The translations under genes were made by a program, and so were the position numbers. From AG1 sp035559775 (GTDB lineage Archaea > Thermoproteota > Thermoprotei_A > Sulfolobales > AG1): a DNA stretch of 64,000 nucleotides. Shown piece by piece: positions 44,749-53,613 of this stretch; within the stretch, counting starts at the first letter, position 1, and the number at the start of each line of letters is the position of its first letter. The stretch covers positions 5,884-69,883 of the forward strand of contig DATMAU010000025.1 in NCBI GenBank assembly GCA_035559775.1. The letters are read 5' to 3'. The notes beneath the pieces were generated by a model that saw only the letters and a list, made by a program, of their open reading frames with translations, did no database searches and was not told the origin of the DNA.

Positions 44749-44890
44749 CCCATAGCTCCTGCAAACGGTTACAGATTCCGTGAAGATCTGTGTAGTTTGT
44801 GTTAGCTCTCTTGTTAGATCCTTAATTTTATAATGTATAACTATGTAATATCTTATTTATGCCCTAGTATATCTAGCATATAATATAGGC

Positions 44891-45481
44891 TTGTCAGGTC
44901 TGGTCGGATGCTTAACTAGCCTTCTGATGGATATATTTAATGGGTATATAGTTGTGAGTGAGACAGGATCAGGAGGCTTTGATAGTATTGCTACAGAATC
45001 TATGGTAGAGATACCTATAGATGATCCTGAGTGCGGTTCAGGAGGCTCTATGAGGATTATGAGGCGGACGGATCCTGTGGCAGGTCCACAGATCTCTGTA
45101 ATCGTAATATGTCCAGAGAAAGGATATAAATACTTTGACGAGATACCAGAAAACATAGGTGGTGGAAGAACGCTCGTGATCAGAGTCAATGGATATGAGG
45201 ATCTCTCAAGGATTATTATGAAATCAAGAAGCGCCACAATAATGATCCCTGAGATCGGGCTTGTAAGCACTCCTAGATCTGCTGCTGCCGACGAGATACT
45301 CACAGTGGACGGTATTCTGGAGAAATACATAGATCATCTAGAACCTATGTGTGAAGACACCGAGAACCCTGGTAAATGTAAAGAGGTGGTCGAGTGGATG
45401 AAGAGAGCTATGAAGGGTGAGGAAAGATTCACACTTATAATAGACGATCCTACCGGAAGATCAACTGAGATCTCTATATAG
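44891..45481 (+). CDS. ZPR1-like protein with degraded zinc finger
   Basis: A 196-aa protein whose C-terminal two-thirds matches the ZPR1 domain pattern: S-A-T-I-M-I-P-E-I-G-L, then L-T-V-D-G-I-L-E-K-Y-I and F-T-L-I-I-D-D-P-T-G-R-S. In ZPR1 a C4 zinc finger (C-x2-C ... C-x2-C-G-Y) precedes this. Here only one Cys of each pair survives (C48 in E-C-G-S-G; C74 in C-P-E-K-G-Y-K). A normal zinc site is therefore unlikely. ZPR1 proteins bind translation factor eEF1A in eukaryotes; the archaeal role is not settled. The TTG at 44891 or the ATG at 44927 could be the start. Confidence 0.65.
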   Translation: MSGLVGCLTSLLMDIFNGYIVVSETGSGGFDSIATESMVEIPIDDPECGSGGSMRIMRRTDPVAGPQISVIVICPEKGYKYFDEIPENIGGGRTLVIRVNGYEDLSRIIMKSRSATIMIPEIGLVSTPRSAAADEILTVDGILEKYIDHLEPMCEDTENPGKCKEVVEWMKRAMKGEERFTLIIDDPTGRSTEISI

Positions 45482-45916
45482 GATTGATATCTTATAATTA
45501 AAGGGATATTTTCTTCTTGATATTCGTAGGAGGTATCTATAAGCTTGAAAGGGGTTCCCGATGCTCTCCCCACACAAGCCCCGTGGCGATGGGAGCAGTG
45601 CTCCAAGCCATCTTGGGGATGATCTCTCAAGCCTAGATGGGGGCCAAGTGCCCTTTGACTCGACGGCCGCCCATGACCCTGCAGGATTAGAGATCCTATG
45701 GGTAGAGGTGGAAGTCCCTGGATATGACCATGAATAAAATGAGTGGAATGAACTCTGGGACAAACGGTTATGAGTTCTCTTTCAAAAACTTGAGAGAGCA
45801 TATAAGGGATCATCTAAAGAGAGCAGGATCTATAGGGGGTCTTGATCTGTTTTGTAGATCGGCATATATGAGGCTTGGAATGTAATACTAAGCTGGGCGT
45901 GAGGGTAACACGCGGG
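45482..45916. other. Gap of about 430 bp holding R1 copy A
   Basis: Most of the gap is the R1 repeat (45511-45772). From its 3' end a 51-codon frame (45730-45885) runs to the next gene, but its composition and lack of a family match give little support. No other feature seen. Confidence 0.5.
45511..45772 (+). repeat. Dispersed repeat family R1, copy A
   Basis: Full-length member. 5' TATA-like TCTATAAG at 45536-45543; hairpin GGAGC-AGT-GCTCC at 45592-45604 nested in a longer GATGG/CCATC pairing; hairpin GGAT-TAGAG-ATCC at 45684-45696 flanked by ACCC/GGGT; conserved 3' end ATGAATAAAATGAGTGGAAT at 45730 and ACAAACGGTTAT. A 58-codon frame crosses it, but indels break that frame in copies B and C. 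Confidence 0.82.
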
Positions 45917-47032
45917 ATGAGAAGATCTGTGGAGATACTGATAGTTGGGGGAGGTTTTGCAGGATTGCTAACAGCGTCAAGGATCCCGGGGTCTGTGGTT
46001 TTTGAAGAGAATCCTCAGGTCGGTATACCGCCCCACTGTACTGGGCTTGTAAGCGAGAGGACTGTTAGCCTTATTGGTAGCCCTGCTAGGGAGAGTATGA
46101 TCGCGAGATATAGATCTATAGTTGTGGAGAGACTCAGAGGTGGGGAAATAGTAAACCTGGTTCCAGACCAGGCTGTGGTTAGGCTTGATAGGGTTCTTTT
46201 GGAAAAGATCCTTGAGATAGAGGCTATCAACCAGGGCTCAGCAGTATATACCAGAACAAGGGTTCTTAGTATAGGCGATGGAAGTATTGTTGCTAATAAC
46301 AAGCATGGTGTGCATAGATACACAGGATCTCTTGTGGTTATTGCAGAGGGCTCTCAGCAGAAGTTCTCAAGATCTCTCGGGCTTGTTAGAAAGCCGGAGC
46401 TCTTAGTAGGGATCCAGGGGTTTACAAAAACCCATGGGGGTTTAGACGAGGACGAGATATATGTGTTTGTAGATGACGAGATATTTAGAGACTTCTTCGG
46501 ATGGTTAATACCACTAGGCTCCAGAACAGCTCTTGTGGGAATGGCAACACGTCTGAGAGATACACACTATAGAAGGCTGGGCCTCTTTCTAAGGATTCTC
46601 TATAAGAGGAAGTTCTTGGAAGAGAGCCGGTTAGCCAGAATGTATGGAGGTCTAGTAGTTAGGGGAAGCCCCTTAGAAAAACACTACACAGGATCTATAG
46701 TAGCCGTTGGAGACGCGTCCAATTTCACAAAACCCTTTAGCGGAGGGGGTCTCTACCCATCATCAATCCAGATAGGAGCATTAGCGTCGAAGCTTAGGAA
46801 ACACGAGCCTTTGGAGGCTCTTATGAAATATGCTAGCGAAATTAGGGATTATGTGGGAAGCCTTAAGCGACAACTAGCGATAACCAGGATCATTGAGAAA
46901 CTGGGCGTTGAGAAAACACTCCTAATGCTCTCAAAACTAGGTATTCTTAAAAACACAGAGAGCTTCAATTACGACCACCACGATAAAAGCCTTTATACTA
47001 AGCTAAAGAAGCTGCTAGAAGCACGATCCTAA
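45917..47032 (+). CDS. Geranylgeranyl reductase-like FAD-dependent oxidoreductase
   Basis: Flavoprotein of the family that saturates isoprenoid chains of archaeal lipids. The N-terminus has a dinucleotide fold (I-L-I-V-G-G-G-F-A-G-L), then the family's H-C-T-G-L-V-S segment, and a later G-D-A-S-N-F-T-K-P-F-S-G-G-G FAD site. The protein is 371 aa from the Met at 45917; a TTG at 45875 would add 14 residues. Related halogenase or monooxygenase-like flavoproteins share this fold, so the substrate is not proven. Confidence 0.85.
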   Translation: MRRSVEILIVGGGFAGLLTASRIPGSVVFEENPQVGIPPHCTGLVSERTVSLIGSPARESMIARYRSIVVERLRGGEIVNLVPDQAVVRLDRVLLEKILEIEAINQGSAVYTRTRVLSIGDGSIVANNKHGVHRYTGSLVVIAEGSQQKFSRSLGLVRKPELLVGIQGFTKTHGGLDEDEIYVFVDDEIFRDFFGWLIPLGSRTALVGMATRLRDTHYRRLGLFLRILYKRKFLEESRLARMYGGLVVRGSPLEKHYTGSIVAVGDASNFTKPFSGGGLYPSSIQIGALASKLRKHEPLEALMKYASEIRDYVGSLKRQLAITRIIEKLGVEKTLLMLSKLGILKNTESFNYDHHDKSLYTKLKKLLEARS

Positions 47033-47309
47033 CGTTATGATTCTGGAAACCTCGATCAATGGTGCGAGAATAGTTTCTTTTAGAGTTATATTAGGTATCA
47101 TGTCACAGATGTCAAAGGATTATTGCTCCTCAATTTTAGAGAAATATGTTTTGATCGCTAAGGTTTTTGCCACAAACAGATCTAGTGTATTATTAAGATC
47201 AGTCGAATCGCTCTCAAGCTTTTGAGTCTCGCTTCTGCAGTTAATATGCCTATAAATTTAGATAGCTTATTACTGGCTTCTCTTTGGGCTATTAGCTATG
47301 ATGAGCCGG

Positions 47310-48302
47310 TTATAATGAGATCTCTTTCACAAGATCTTTGGCTAGAGGTCTATCTATCACTAGTCTTATGGTGTAGGTGTTCTCTCTATAGCCTATGAAG
47401 ATCGTCCTTTCCCCTCCAAGAGTGTTCTTAACTTTTCTAGCTATATCCCTCATATTGAGCATCTTTTCATGTACTACTATTATGAGATGCTTACATATTG
47501 GTAGCTCGGTTTCGAAAGATCCTGCTCCTCCAGAGTAGATCTTGAGCGGAGTTTTTCCGATAAAACTTCCACTGATCTCCTCACCAGCCCTCATCTCGAC
47601 TCTATATGATCTTGCTCTCTTTATCATTAGAGGTGCTATGCTCCCTATAACCTTGCATCCTATGAATTCTAGTCTGTAGATGCATAGCTCGTCGTCATCT
47701 CCAACTCTCTCTTCAATGACTTTGTGGTTTGTTATTCTTGGTGTTATTGGTATGATGATTATATCTTTATACCTGCCCCCAGCGATCCTGAGGATCTTTC
47801 CGTCAAAAAACCCCTCACCGGTTGGGAAAATGGCTAGGATATTGCTAACCCCCAGCTCCCTCAAATCATACCCAGCAAAAACCTCAGAGATCTTCTCAAA
47901 ACTCTTAGTAGTAATATACCTGGTCGTGCTATGTCTACGAGCCCCACCGCCAATAGAGATTGACACGGTAGCTGTGGTTGTTCTGATCTCACCCTTAATA
48001 GTGGCTCTATGAAGCTCTAGCAACTCTCCCGGGGGTAGAGAGAGCCCGGAGATCTTTAATCTTTCGGAGAATTCCCTCAGAGCTCTATTCCTCTCCACGG
48101 TGAGCTGTATCCATCTAATAAGTAGTATGAGCCCGGCTCCCCATATGATCATAGCTATGTAGGTCGCTATAGGGTTGTTAATTATCCGTATAAATGTAAA
48201 CGTGATAAATGCAAATACAGCGATAGAGAGAATACTATGGAGTAGAGGCACCGCAAGATCTCTCTCAACAGTGACTACAAGAAGATCACGATCACTGCCC
48301 AA
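47310..48302 (-). CDS. Hypothetical membrane protein
   Basis: A 330-aa protein I do not recognise. Two close hydrophobic spans lie at residues about 20-65. Residues 66-330 form a soluble part with many beta strands, a G-G-G-A-R-R-H-S-T-T loop, and late M-R-D-I-A-R-K-V-K-N. It stands alone between gaps. Codon use is like its neighbours, so it is probably native. No catalytic motif seen. Confidence 0.65.
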   Translation of the reverse strand: MGSDRDLLVVTVERDLAVPLLHSILSIAVFAFITFTFIRIINNPIATYIAMIIWGAGLILLIRWIQLTVERNRALREFSERLKISGLSLPPGELLELHRATIKGEIRTTTATVSISIGGGARRHSTTRYITTKSFEKISEVFAGYDLRELGVSNILAIFPTGEGFFDGKILRIAGGRYKDIIIIPITPRITNHKVIEERVGDDDELCIYRLEFIGCKVIGSIAPLMIKRARSYRVEMRAGEEISGSFIGKTPLKIYSGGAGSFETELPICKHLIIVVHEKMLNMRDIARKVKNTLGGERTIFIGYRENTYTIRLVIDRPLAKDLVKEISL

Positions 48303-48494
48303 GGCTACTAAATACTATTAAAGAAAAGCCCTTAAAAGTCTTCTAGAAACTATGTCCATAAACAGCTTGTCTTTAATACCCTTGGTGCTCTCAATATTGT
48401 TTTGTTATCCAAGATCCCTTTTTATCCTAACCACTCTACCCTGGCTTTGTCGATCGCAGGATTCCTCTCCATAGAGATTCTTATCTGTCAGGTT

Positions 48495-48614
48495 TCAGTA
48501 TTCAGGATAGCCTTGGCTCATAGTTCTCCATAGTAGATCCTCTCTAGCTTCCATAGGAAGACCTGCATTCCGGCTTTGAACTAGACCTGCTTGGGTTCTT
48601 ATAGCTATCCGCAT
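48495..48614 (-). CDS. Possible 39-residue protein or decayed gene fragment
   Basis: Minus-strand frame M-R-I-A-I-R-T-Q-A-G ... S-Q-G-Y-P-E-Y. A TATA-like CTTATAAACC (48646-48655) lies about 36 nt before the ATG, which would give a leader near 10 nt. The stretch Q-S-R-N-A-G-L-P-M-E-A-R vaguely recalls the C-terminal tails of IS605-type TnpB proteins, but I cannot confirm it. Either a small real gene or a leftover fragment. Confidence 0.25.
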   Translation of the reverse strand: MRIAIRTQAGLVQSRNAGLPMEAREDLLWRTMSQGYPEY

Positions 48615-48885
48615 CTTGCTCAGGTATCCTTGTAGCTTGATTTCGGTTTATAAGTTTATCTATAAAAACAAGGGTCTATGGAGAGCTGGTAATAATTGTA
48701 GGTCTTCTTGAAACTTGAAACAGCTACTGGCAATAGACTCCTGTGACTACTAAAATACTGTTTCCCCAAATAAAGGGGTCTTTTTGCCTAGCTATCTCAG
48801 TTATTTTGAGTACCGGGTTTCCTTACCCTAAACCTAGTCAAGAACGGGCTTGCTGGTAGCTTTGTCAGCATCTATGAAGAGCTGT

Positions 48886-49161
48886 TTCCTTTTTGATATT
48901 CATAGGATGTATCTATAAGCTTTGAGCTGGGCTGTCCTTTGTGCGGGTCTCTCCGCACAGGTCTCGGGCGGCTATAGGAGCATTGCTACAAGCCATCTTG
49001 GGGATGATCCCTCAAGTCTAGATGGAAGGCCAAACGCCATTTGGCTCGACGGCAGCCCATGACCCTGCAGGGTTAGAGACCCCTGTGGGCGATGCGGAAG
49101 TCACTGGATGCGGCCGTGAATAAAATGAGTGGAATGAACATCCGGGGACAAACGGTTATAT
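48886..49161 (+). repeat. Dispersed repeat family R1, copy B
   Basis: 5' TATA-like TCTATAAG at 48912-48919; hairpin GGAGC-ATT-GCTAC (48977-48989, one mismatch); hairpin GGGT-TAGAG-ACCC (49070-49082), where an A-T pair of copies A and C is replaced by G-C; 3' block ending ACAAACGGTTAT. It ends about 5 nt from the stop codon of the NfeD gene. Confidence 0.8.
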
Positions 49162-49165
49162 CTTA

Positions 49166-50563
49166 TCACTGTTTTTTCTTTACCTTGAGTATGAAGCCTT
49201 TTTTACCGATAACTATTATCGCATCGCCGGCATTTATACTCTCATCAGAGACTGCCCGCCATAATTCGCCCTCGACTAGCACAAATCCTTCTTTGCCTGG
49301 TTCTATGTTATCTCTAGCAACACCTTCTTTTCCAACGATTTCGAATATCTCGGATCTTTTCTTTCTGAGTAGCACGAGCTGCCATGCTATAAGCCCGCCT
49401 ATTATAGCGGAGCCTATACCGATCCCGAGCGAGAAACCGTAGATCGTGCCCATTATGTTGCTCGAACCAGCTATCAGTATTTCTCTTCCAGTTACTGGTA
49501 GAAGGGCTGCCCCGATCGCTGTCATAGCTATCCCAGCTGTCATAAGTATACCGCCATCGGCATGTCCTATAGCTATCCCAGCAGCTATGAATGTGATTCC
49601 GAGCAGTATTAGTGCGATTGTTAAGAGATCCACCTGGAGGCCTGAGCCGAGTAGTCCTAGTAATATGAATATGAGTGAGAATGGCAGTGCTATTAGATGC
49701 CCGGAGGATATGGCGAAGATAGCGCTAAACACGCCTATCGTTATGAATACACCAGCTACCGTAGGATCTGAGAGGAAGCTGAGGAGCCTGCAGCTTAGGC
49801 ATTCACCTGCAGATGCTAGTTGATATATGTTGAGCCTATACTCAACACCATCTATGGTTACTACCCTACCCCTCAGCTTTTCAACCAGCTCGCCAACGCT
49901 TCTGGCAGTAAGATCCGCGAGTCCTAGTTTAACAGCCTCGTCGCCATTAACGACGGTAGCGTTTAATATGAACATCTCAACCAGAGTAGTATTTCTACCC
50001 CGCGCCTCGGCATAGTCTACGAATTTCTTAACAAGGGGGTTGATGATCTTGGGCTCTGTTATTGGTACAAGCCTGCCCGTCTGATCTATTGTGACAGGCT
50101 GGGCATCCCCCACTAGGGATGATGGGTTGACAGCAAGTATGTGGGTAGGGATCAGTATTAACGTAGCCCCGCTGAAGCTGTCTCCTGACGCATAGCCAAT
50201 CACAGGGATCTTCGCGTTGAATATCGCATCAGCTATATCCATAGTATCTCCTAGAAAGCCTCCTGGAGATTGGACATCAAGTATGAGGGCGACCCTCTCG
50301 CTCTGCGCTCTATCTATGAGACTCTTTATATATCTACTCATGCCCTGATCCACGGTGCCTCTTATATCGGCAACAATAGCCTCCCCGATCTCGATATGCT
50401 GTTGGAGCATAATATTGCTACTAGATCCGCTAGATTCCCAGCTATAGAGCAGCCCTGGCTGTGGCAGGAATACCGCTTGGATCGTTGGAACAATTAGCAG
50501 GACTACATAGAGAGTGACAAGACCTGCTGCTATGGGAAAACCTCTTCTAAAGGCTACGTTCAT
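49166..50563 (-). CDS. NfeD-like membrane serine protease
   Basis: A 465-aa protein with an N-terminal membrane span, a ClpP-like (crotonase-fold) protease domain with catalytic-site stretch Q-S-P-G-G-F and S-G-D-S-F-S-G-A-T, a cluster of membrane spans (about residues 265-400), and a C-terminal OB-like NfeD domain (G-F-V-L-V-E-G-E-L-W-R-A; A-G-D-A-I-I-V-I). These enzymes cut the C-terminal tail of stomatin. Its partner stomatin gene lies directly upstream with a 4-nt overlap. Confidence 0.92.
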   Translation of the reverse strand: MNVAFRRGFPIAAGLVTLYVVLLIVPTIQAVFLPQPGLLYSWESSGSSSNIMLQQHIEIGEAIVADIRGTVDQGMSRYIKSLIDRAQSERVALILDVQSPGGFLGDTMDIADAIFNAKIPVIGYASGDSFSGATLILIPTHILAVNPSSLVGDAQPVTIDQTGRLVPITEPKIINPLVKKFVDYAEARGRNTTLVEMFILNATVVNGDEAVKLGLADLTARSVGELVEKLRGRVVTIDGVEYRLNIYQLASAGECLSCRLLSFLSDPTVAGVFITIGVFSAIFAISSGHLIALPFSLIFILLGLLGSGLQVDLLTIALILLGITFIAAGIAIGHADGGILMTAGIAMTAIGAALLPVTGREILIAGSSNIMGTIYGFSLGIGIGSAIIGGLIAWQLVLLRKKRSEIFEIVGKEGVARDNIEPGKEGFVLVEGELWRAVSDESINAGDAIIVIGKKGFILKVKKKQ

Positions 50564-51357
50564 TTGCTTGTCCCTTGCTGCCCCCTACTGAGAGCTGTGG
50601 CTCCTAGCTGGAACCCTAGGCCTGAGAGATCGGATCTGATTGTGTCAGCTATCAAAACCATGTTCTTCTCCTTAGCAACCTCAACGAGGGTTTGGAGCTC
50701 TCTAAGCCTTATAGCTATTGGGCTGTTAGCATACATGCTGGCAGCCTCTGCTAGTATGGATGCAGCCTGCCTCTCGCCCTCCGCCTCGATTACCCTTGCT
50801 CTCCTAATCCTCTCAGCCTGGGCCTGCATAGATATAGCCCTTATTAGATCCTCTGGAAGCACTATATCCTTGATTGTTACCGCAACTATCTTTATACCCC
50901 AGGGCTCTGTTATCTCATCCACTATTTTCTGTATCCTCTTACTAACCTCCTCTCTGTGTGTTAGAAGCTCATCAAGCTCCACAGTACCAGTAACATCCCT
51001 AAGTGTTGTCATTGCAAGCTGAATAACAGCATAGTTATAGTTAGCGACCTTCACGATAGCCTTGACAGGATCCTCTACCCTATAATATACAACAGCATCC
51101 ATGAGGATGCTCACGTTATCCTTTGTTATGACGTTTTGTTTCGGAAAATCTATCGTGTTTATCCTGAGATCTACTTTGAAGAGTCTATCAACGATCGGTA
51201 TTATGAAGAAGATCCCCGGTCCTGCTGCTCCCTTAAGCCTTCCCAGCCTAAAGATCACTGCCCTCTCGTATTCTCTCACCACCTTTATGGAAGCTGCTAG
51301 GAAGGGTAGGACTATGATCAGTATGGCTATTATTAAAGCTAGTTGAGCGCCATCCAT
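50560..51357 (-). CDS. Stomatin/prohibitin (SPFH, slipin) family protein
   Basis: A 265-aa protein with one N-terminal membrane span and the SPFH domain (R-E-Y-E-R-A-V-I-F-R-L-G-R; G-P-G-I-F-F-I-I-P-I-V-D; R-E-E-V-S-K-R-I). A coiled-coil region rich in A-E-A follows. It probably forms membrane-bound oligomers and is processed by the NfeD-like protease encoded just after it, the standard operon for this pair. Confidence 0.95.
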   Translation of the reverse strand: MDGAQLALIIAILIIVLPFLAASIKVVREYERAVIFRLGRLKGAAGPGIFFIIPIVDRLFKVDLRINTIDFPKQNVITKDNVSILMDAVVYYRVEDPVKAIVKVANYNYAVIQLAMTTLRDVTGTVELDELLTHREEVSKRIQKIVDEITEPWGIKIVAVTIKDIVLPEDLIRAISMQAQAERIRRARVIEAEGERQAASILAEAASMYANSPIAIRLRELQTLVEVAKEKNMVLIADTIRSDLSGLGFQLGATALSRGQQGTSK

Positions 51358-51461
51358 AATAGATCCCTGGATATATTTGGCTTTCAGGGCTAATAAAAGG
51401 TCGAAGGCATGCTATACCACTATGGATAAAAACTCCCAAACGTGTATTGAAGAGATAGGAT

Positions 51462-53546
51462 ATGTTCCAGGGTTACAGTGATCATATGTGTGGAAAGCCT
51501 AACAAGCTTGTCAACTCCAAAAGCAGGTATCTCAGGCTCCACGCCTGTGACCCTATAGATTGGTATGAATGGGGGGAGGAGGCTTTCCAGAAGGCCTTGG
51601 TTGAGAATAAACCGATATTCCTGTCTATAGGATATTCTTCATGCCACTGGTGCCATGTGATGCATAGGGAGAGCTTCCTAGATCCTGAAGTGGCATCGAT
51701 ACTCAACACTTATTTTGTACCAATAAAGGTTGATCGCGAGGAGATGCCTGATGTTGATGAGATATATATGACAGCAACGATAGCCATAACAGGCTCTGGT
51801 GGTTGGCCTCTAACCGTTTTCCTAACCCCGGATCTCAGGGTATTCTATGCGGGGACATATTTTCCCAAAGACAGGCTGGTCGAGATACTTAACGCGATCA
51901 AGGATCTATGGACGAGGGATAGGGATAAGGTTTTAGCAGCGGCAGGAGAGATCCAGAATGTAGTGAGCAACTATCTCTCTACACAGAGGATTCAGAGAGA
52001 TATAAACATTAACGATATCTTTGAGAAGGCGTTTACGGAGATAACAGCATCCTTCGACCCTGTCTTCGGAGGCTTTGGGTTCTCGTCTAAATTCCCCATG
52101 GTACACTACCTCGATCTTCTCCTAAGATACTGGTTCAGGAGGGGTGATGATACGGCACTGAGAATGGCTGTGAGGACAGCTAACAGCATGGTTAGGCTGG
52201 GACTCCAGGATCACCTAGCCGGGGGTTTCTTCAGATATACTGTGGATAGGAGTTGGAGGATCCCTCACTTTGAGAAGATGCTCTACGATAACGCACAGAT
52301 CACAAGGATCCTTGTGGATCTCTATAGAGCAACAGGATCTCTAGAATATATAGTCACAGCCAGGAGGACAGCTGACTTCATGCTCGAAAACATGTTGGGT
52401 AAAGAAGGGCTCTTCTACTCATCCCTAGACGCCGAAGCTGGGGGTGTTGAGGGTGGAGCGTATCTGTGGAGTGAGGAGGAGCTTGTAGAAGCCCTTGGGA
52501 GGGATATGGCTGAGATTGCTAAGAATATATATGGCTGGTCTCAAACAGCCCTTATTCATGGGAGGATGCATCCAGTAAGGGCTATGAGCCCCATGGATCT
52601 TGCAAGATTCCTTAAAAAACCATATGATGAAGCCCTCAAGATCTACAACGAGATCGAGGCTAAACTATACGAGTATAGGTTATCGAAGAAGCCGAAACCC
52701 CATATCGATGAGAAACACCTTGCTGATTGGAATTCCCTGGCTATCACGGCGCTTGCAAGACTCTACCTAGTAACATGGGATCGTAGATACCTAGATGCGG
52801 CTAGAAGGGCTGCCGATACTATTAAGAGCAAAATGTGGATCGGCGATAGAGTAGCCCACGTATACTATGAAGGGGAGACTAGTAAGTGGGGCTATTTAAG
52901 AGACTCCTCGCTGTATGGCTCTGCCTGTATTGATCTATATATGGCTGCCAACGATGAGAAATACCTAGAGATAGCAGTAGAGGTCTTGCAAAATATCGAG
53001 AGGGTATTTATAAAGGATGGTATGATTATCGAGAACCCAGGTGCTCCTGGCTCGAGGAGTATTGCTATATCGACCTTCGTAGATAACGCTATACCGAGTG
53101 GTGCTTCGGCAACTATAGATCTGTATTCGAAGCTTTACCTCTATAGTGGTGATAAATCGTATAGAGAGAAAGCCCTAGAGATCTTCAGGAGATCATCGAA
53201 ATATATAGACCAGGTTCCACAGCAATATGCAGCTATGATAACATATATAGATACAATAGCGAACCCATCATACCAGGTTACTGTAACAATGGTCTCGGAG
53301 GATCAGGGGTACGAGCTGTTCATAAAGAACCTGTGGAAGAGATACTGGGTGGGCGTCACCTCTGCGAGCACACCTAACCCGAGATCAAAGGTTCTAGGAG
53401 AGCTATATAGAGGAAAAGTGTGGGGAGAAAAACCTGTCTATTATATATGTTATGGCACTATATGTGCGCTACCAACACAGGATCCTGAAGAGGCGTTGAG
53501 AAGATTCGATGAGATAAAATCCCAGAATAGCGTGATAAGCACCTGA
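51462..53546 (+). CDS. DUF255 thioredoxin-domain protein (YyaL/SPATA20 type)
   Basis: A 694-aa protein. The N-terminal thioredoxin-like domain has the DUF255 signature S-S-C61-H-W-C64-H-V-M-H. The rest is an alpha/alpha-barrel like those of N-acyl-glucosamine epimerases (W-R-I-P-H-F-E-K-M-L-Y-D-N-A; D-E-K-H-L-A-D-W-N). Biochemical role is unknown. The Met at residue 9 (51486) may be the true start, since family members begin shortly before N-x-L-x-x-x-x-S-x-Y-L. Confidence 0.92.
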   Translation: MFQGYSDHMCGKPNKLVNSKSRYLRLHACDPIDWYEWGEEAFQKALVENKPIFLSIGYSSCHWCHVMHRESFLDPEVASILNTYFVPIKVDREEMPDVDEIYMTATIAITGSGGWPLTVFLTPDLRVFYAGTYFPKDRLVEILNAIKDLWTRDRDKVLAAAGEIQNVVSNYLSTQRIQRDININDIFEKAFTEITASFDPVFGGFGFSSKFPMVHYLDLLLRYWFRRGDDTALRMAVRTANSMVRLGLQDHLAGGFFRYTVDRSWRIPHFEKMLYDNAQITRILVDLYRATGSLEYIVTARRTADFMLENMLGKEGLFYSSLDAEAGGVEGGAYLWSEEELVEALGRDMAEIAKNIYGWSQTALIHGRMHPVRAMSPMDLARFLKKPYDEALKIYNEIEAKLYEYRLSKKPKPHIDEKHLADWNSLAITALARLYLVTWDRRYLDAARRAADTIKSKMWIGDRVAHVYYEGETSKWGYLRDSSLYGSACIDLYMAANDEKYLEIAVEVLQNIERVFIKDGMIIENPGAPGSRSIAISTFVDNAIPSGASATIDLYSKLYLYSGDKSYREKALEIFRRSSKYIDQVPQQYAAMITYIDTIANPSYQVTVTMVSEDQGYELFIKNLWKRYWVGVTSASTPNPRSKVLGELYRGKVWGEKPVYYICYGTICALPTQDPEEALRRFDEIKSQNSVIST

Positions 53547-53613
53547 TCCATTCGAACAGATCTTCACGGTCTAGCCCCTTATAGAGCCCTAGCATAACTA
53601 TTTCTGGGGCTCT

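Larger units (their letters stand above)
48303..49165. other. Gene-free 863-bp gap with a possible decayed gene end and R1 copy B
   Basis: The right third is R1 copy B. The left part shows one short minus-strand frame with its own TATA-like box (see 48495-48614). I see no intact protein gene in the rest. Confidence 0.55.

Noticed and set aside
45334..45813. 159-codon minus-strand frame
   Set aside because: Runs antisense through the end of the ZPR1-like gene and R1 copy A; the part in the repeat is not conserved as protein.
45730..45885. 51-codon frame starting in the 3' end of R1 copy A
   Set aside because: Its first codons are the conserved repeat end, which begins GTG in copy B and is followed by unrelated sequence there; no family features.
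47037..47225. 62-codon frame 4 nt after the geranylgeranyl-reductase-like gene
   Set aside because: No recognisable motif, no ribosome binding site and unremarkable composition; short frames of this length arise by chance.
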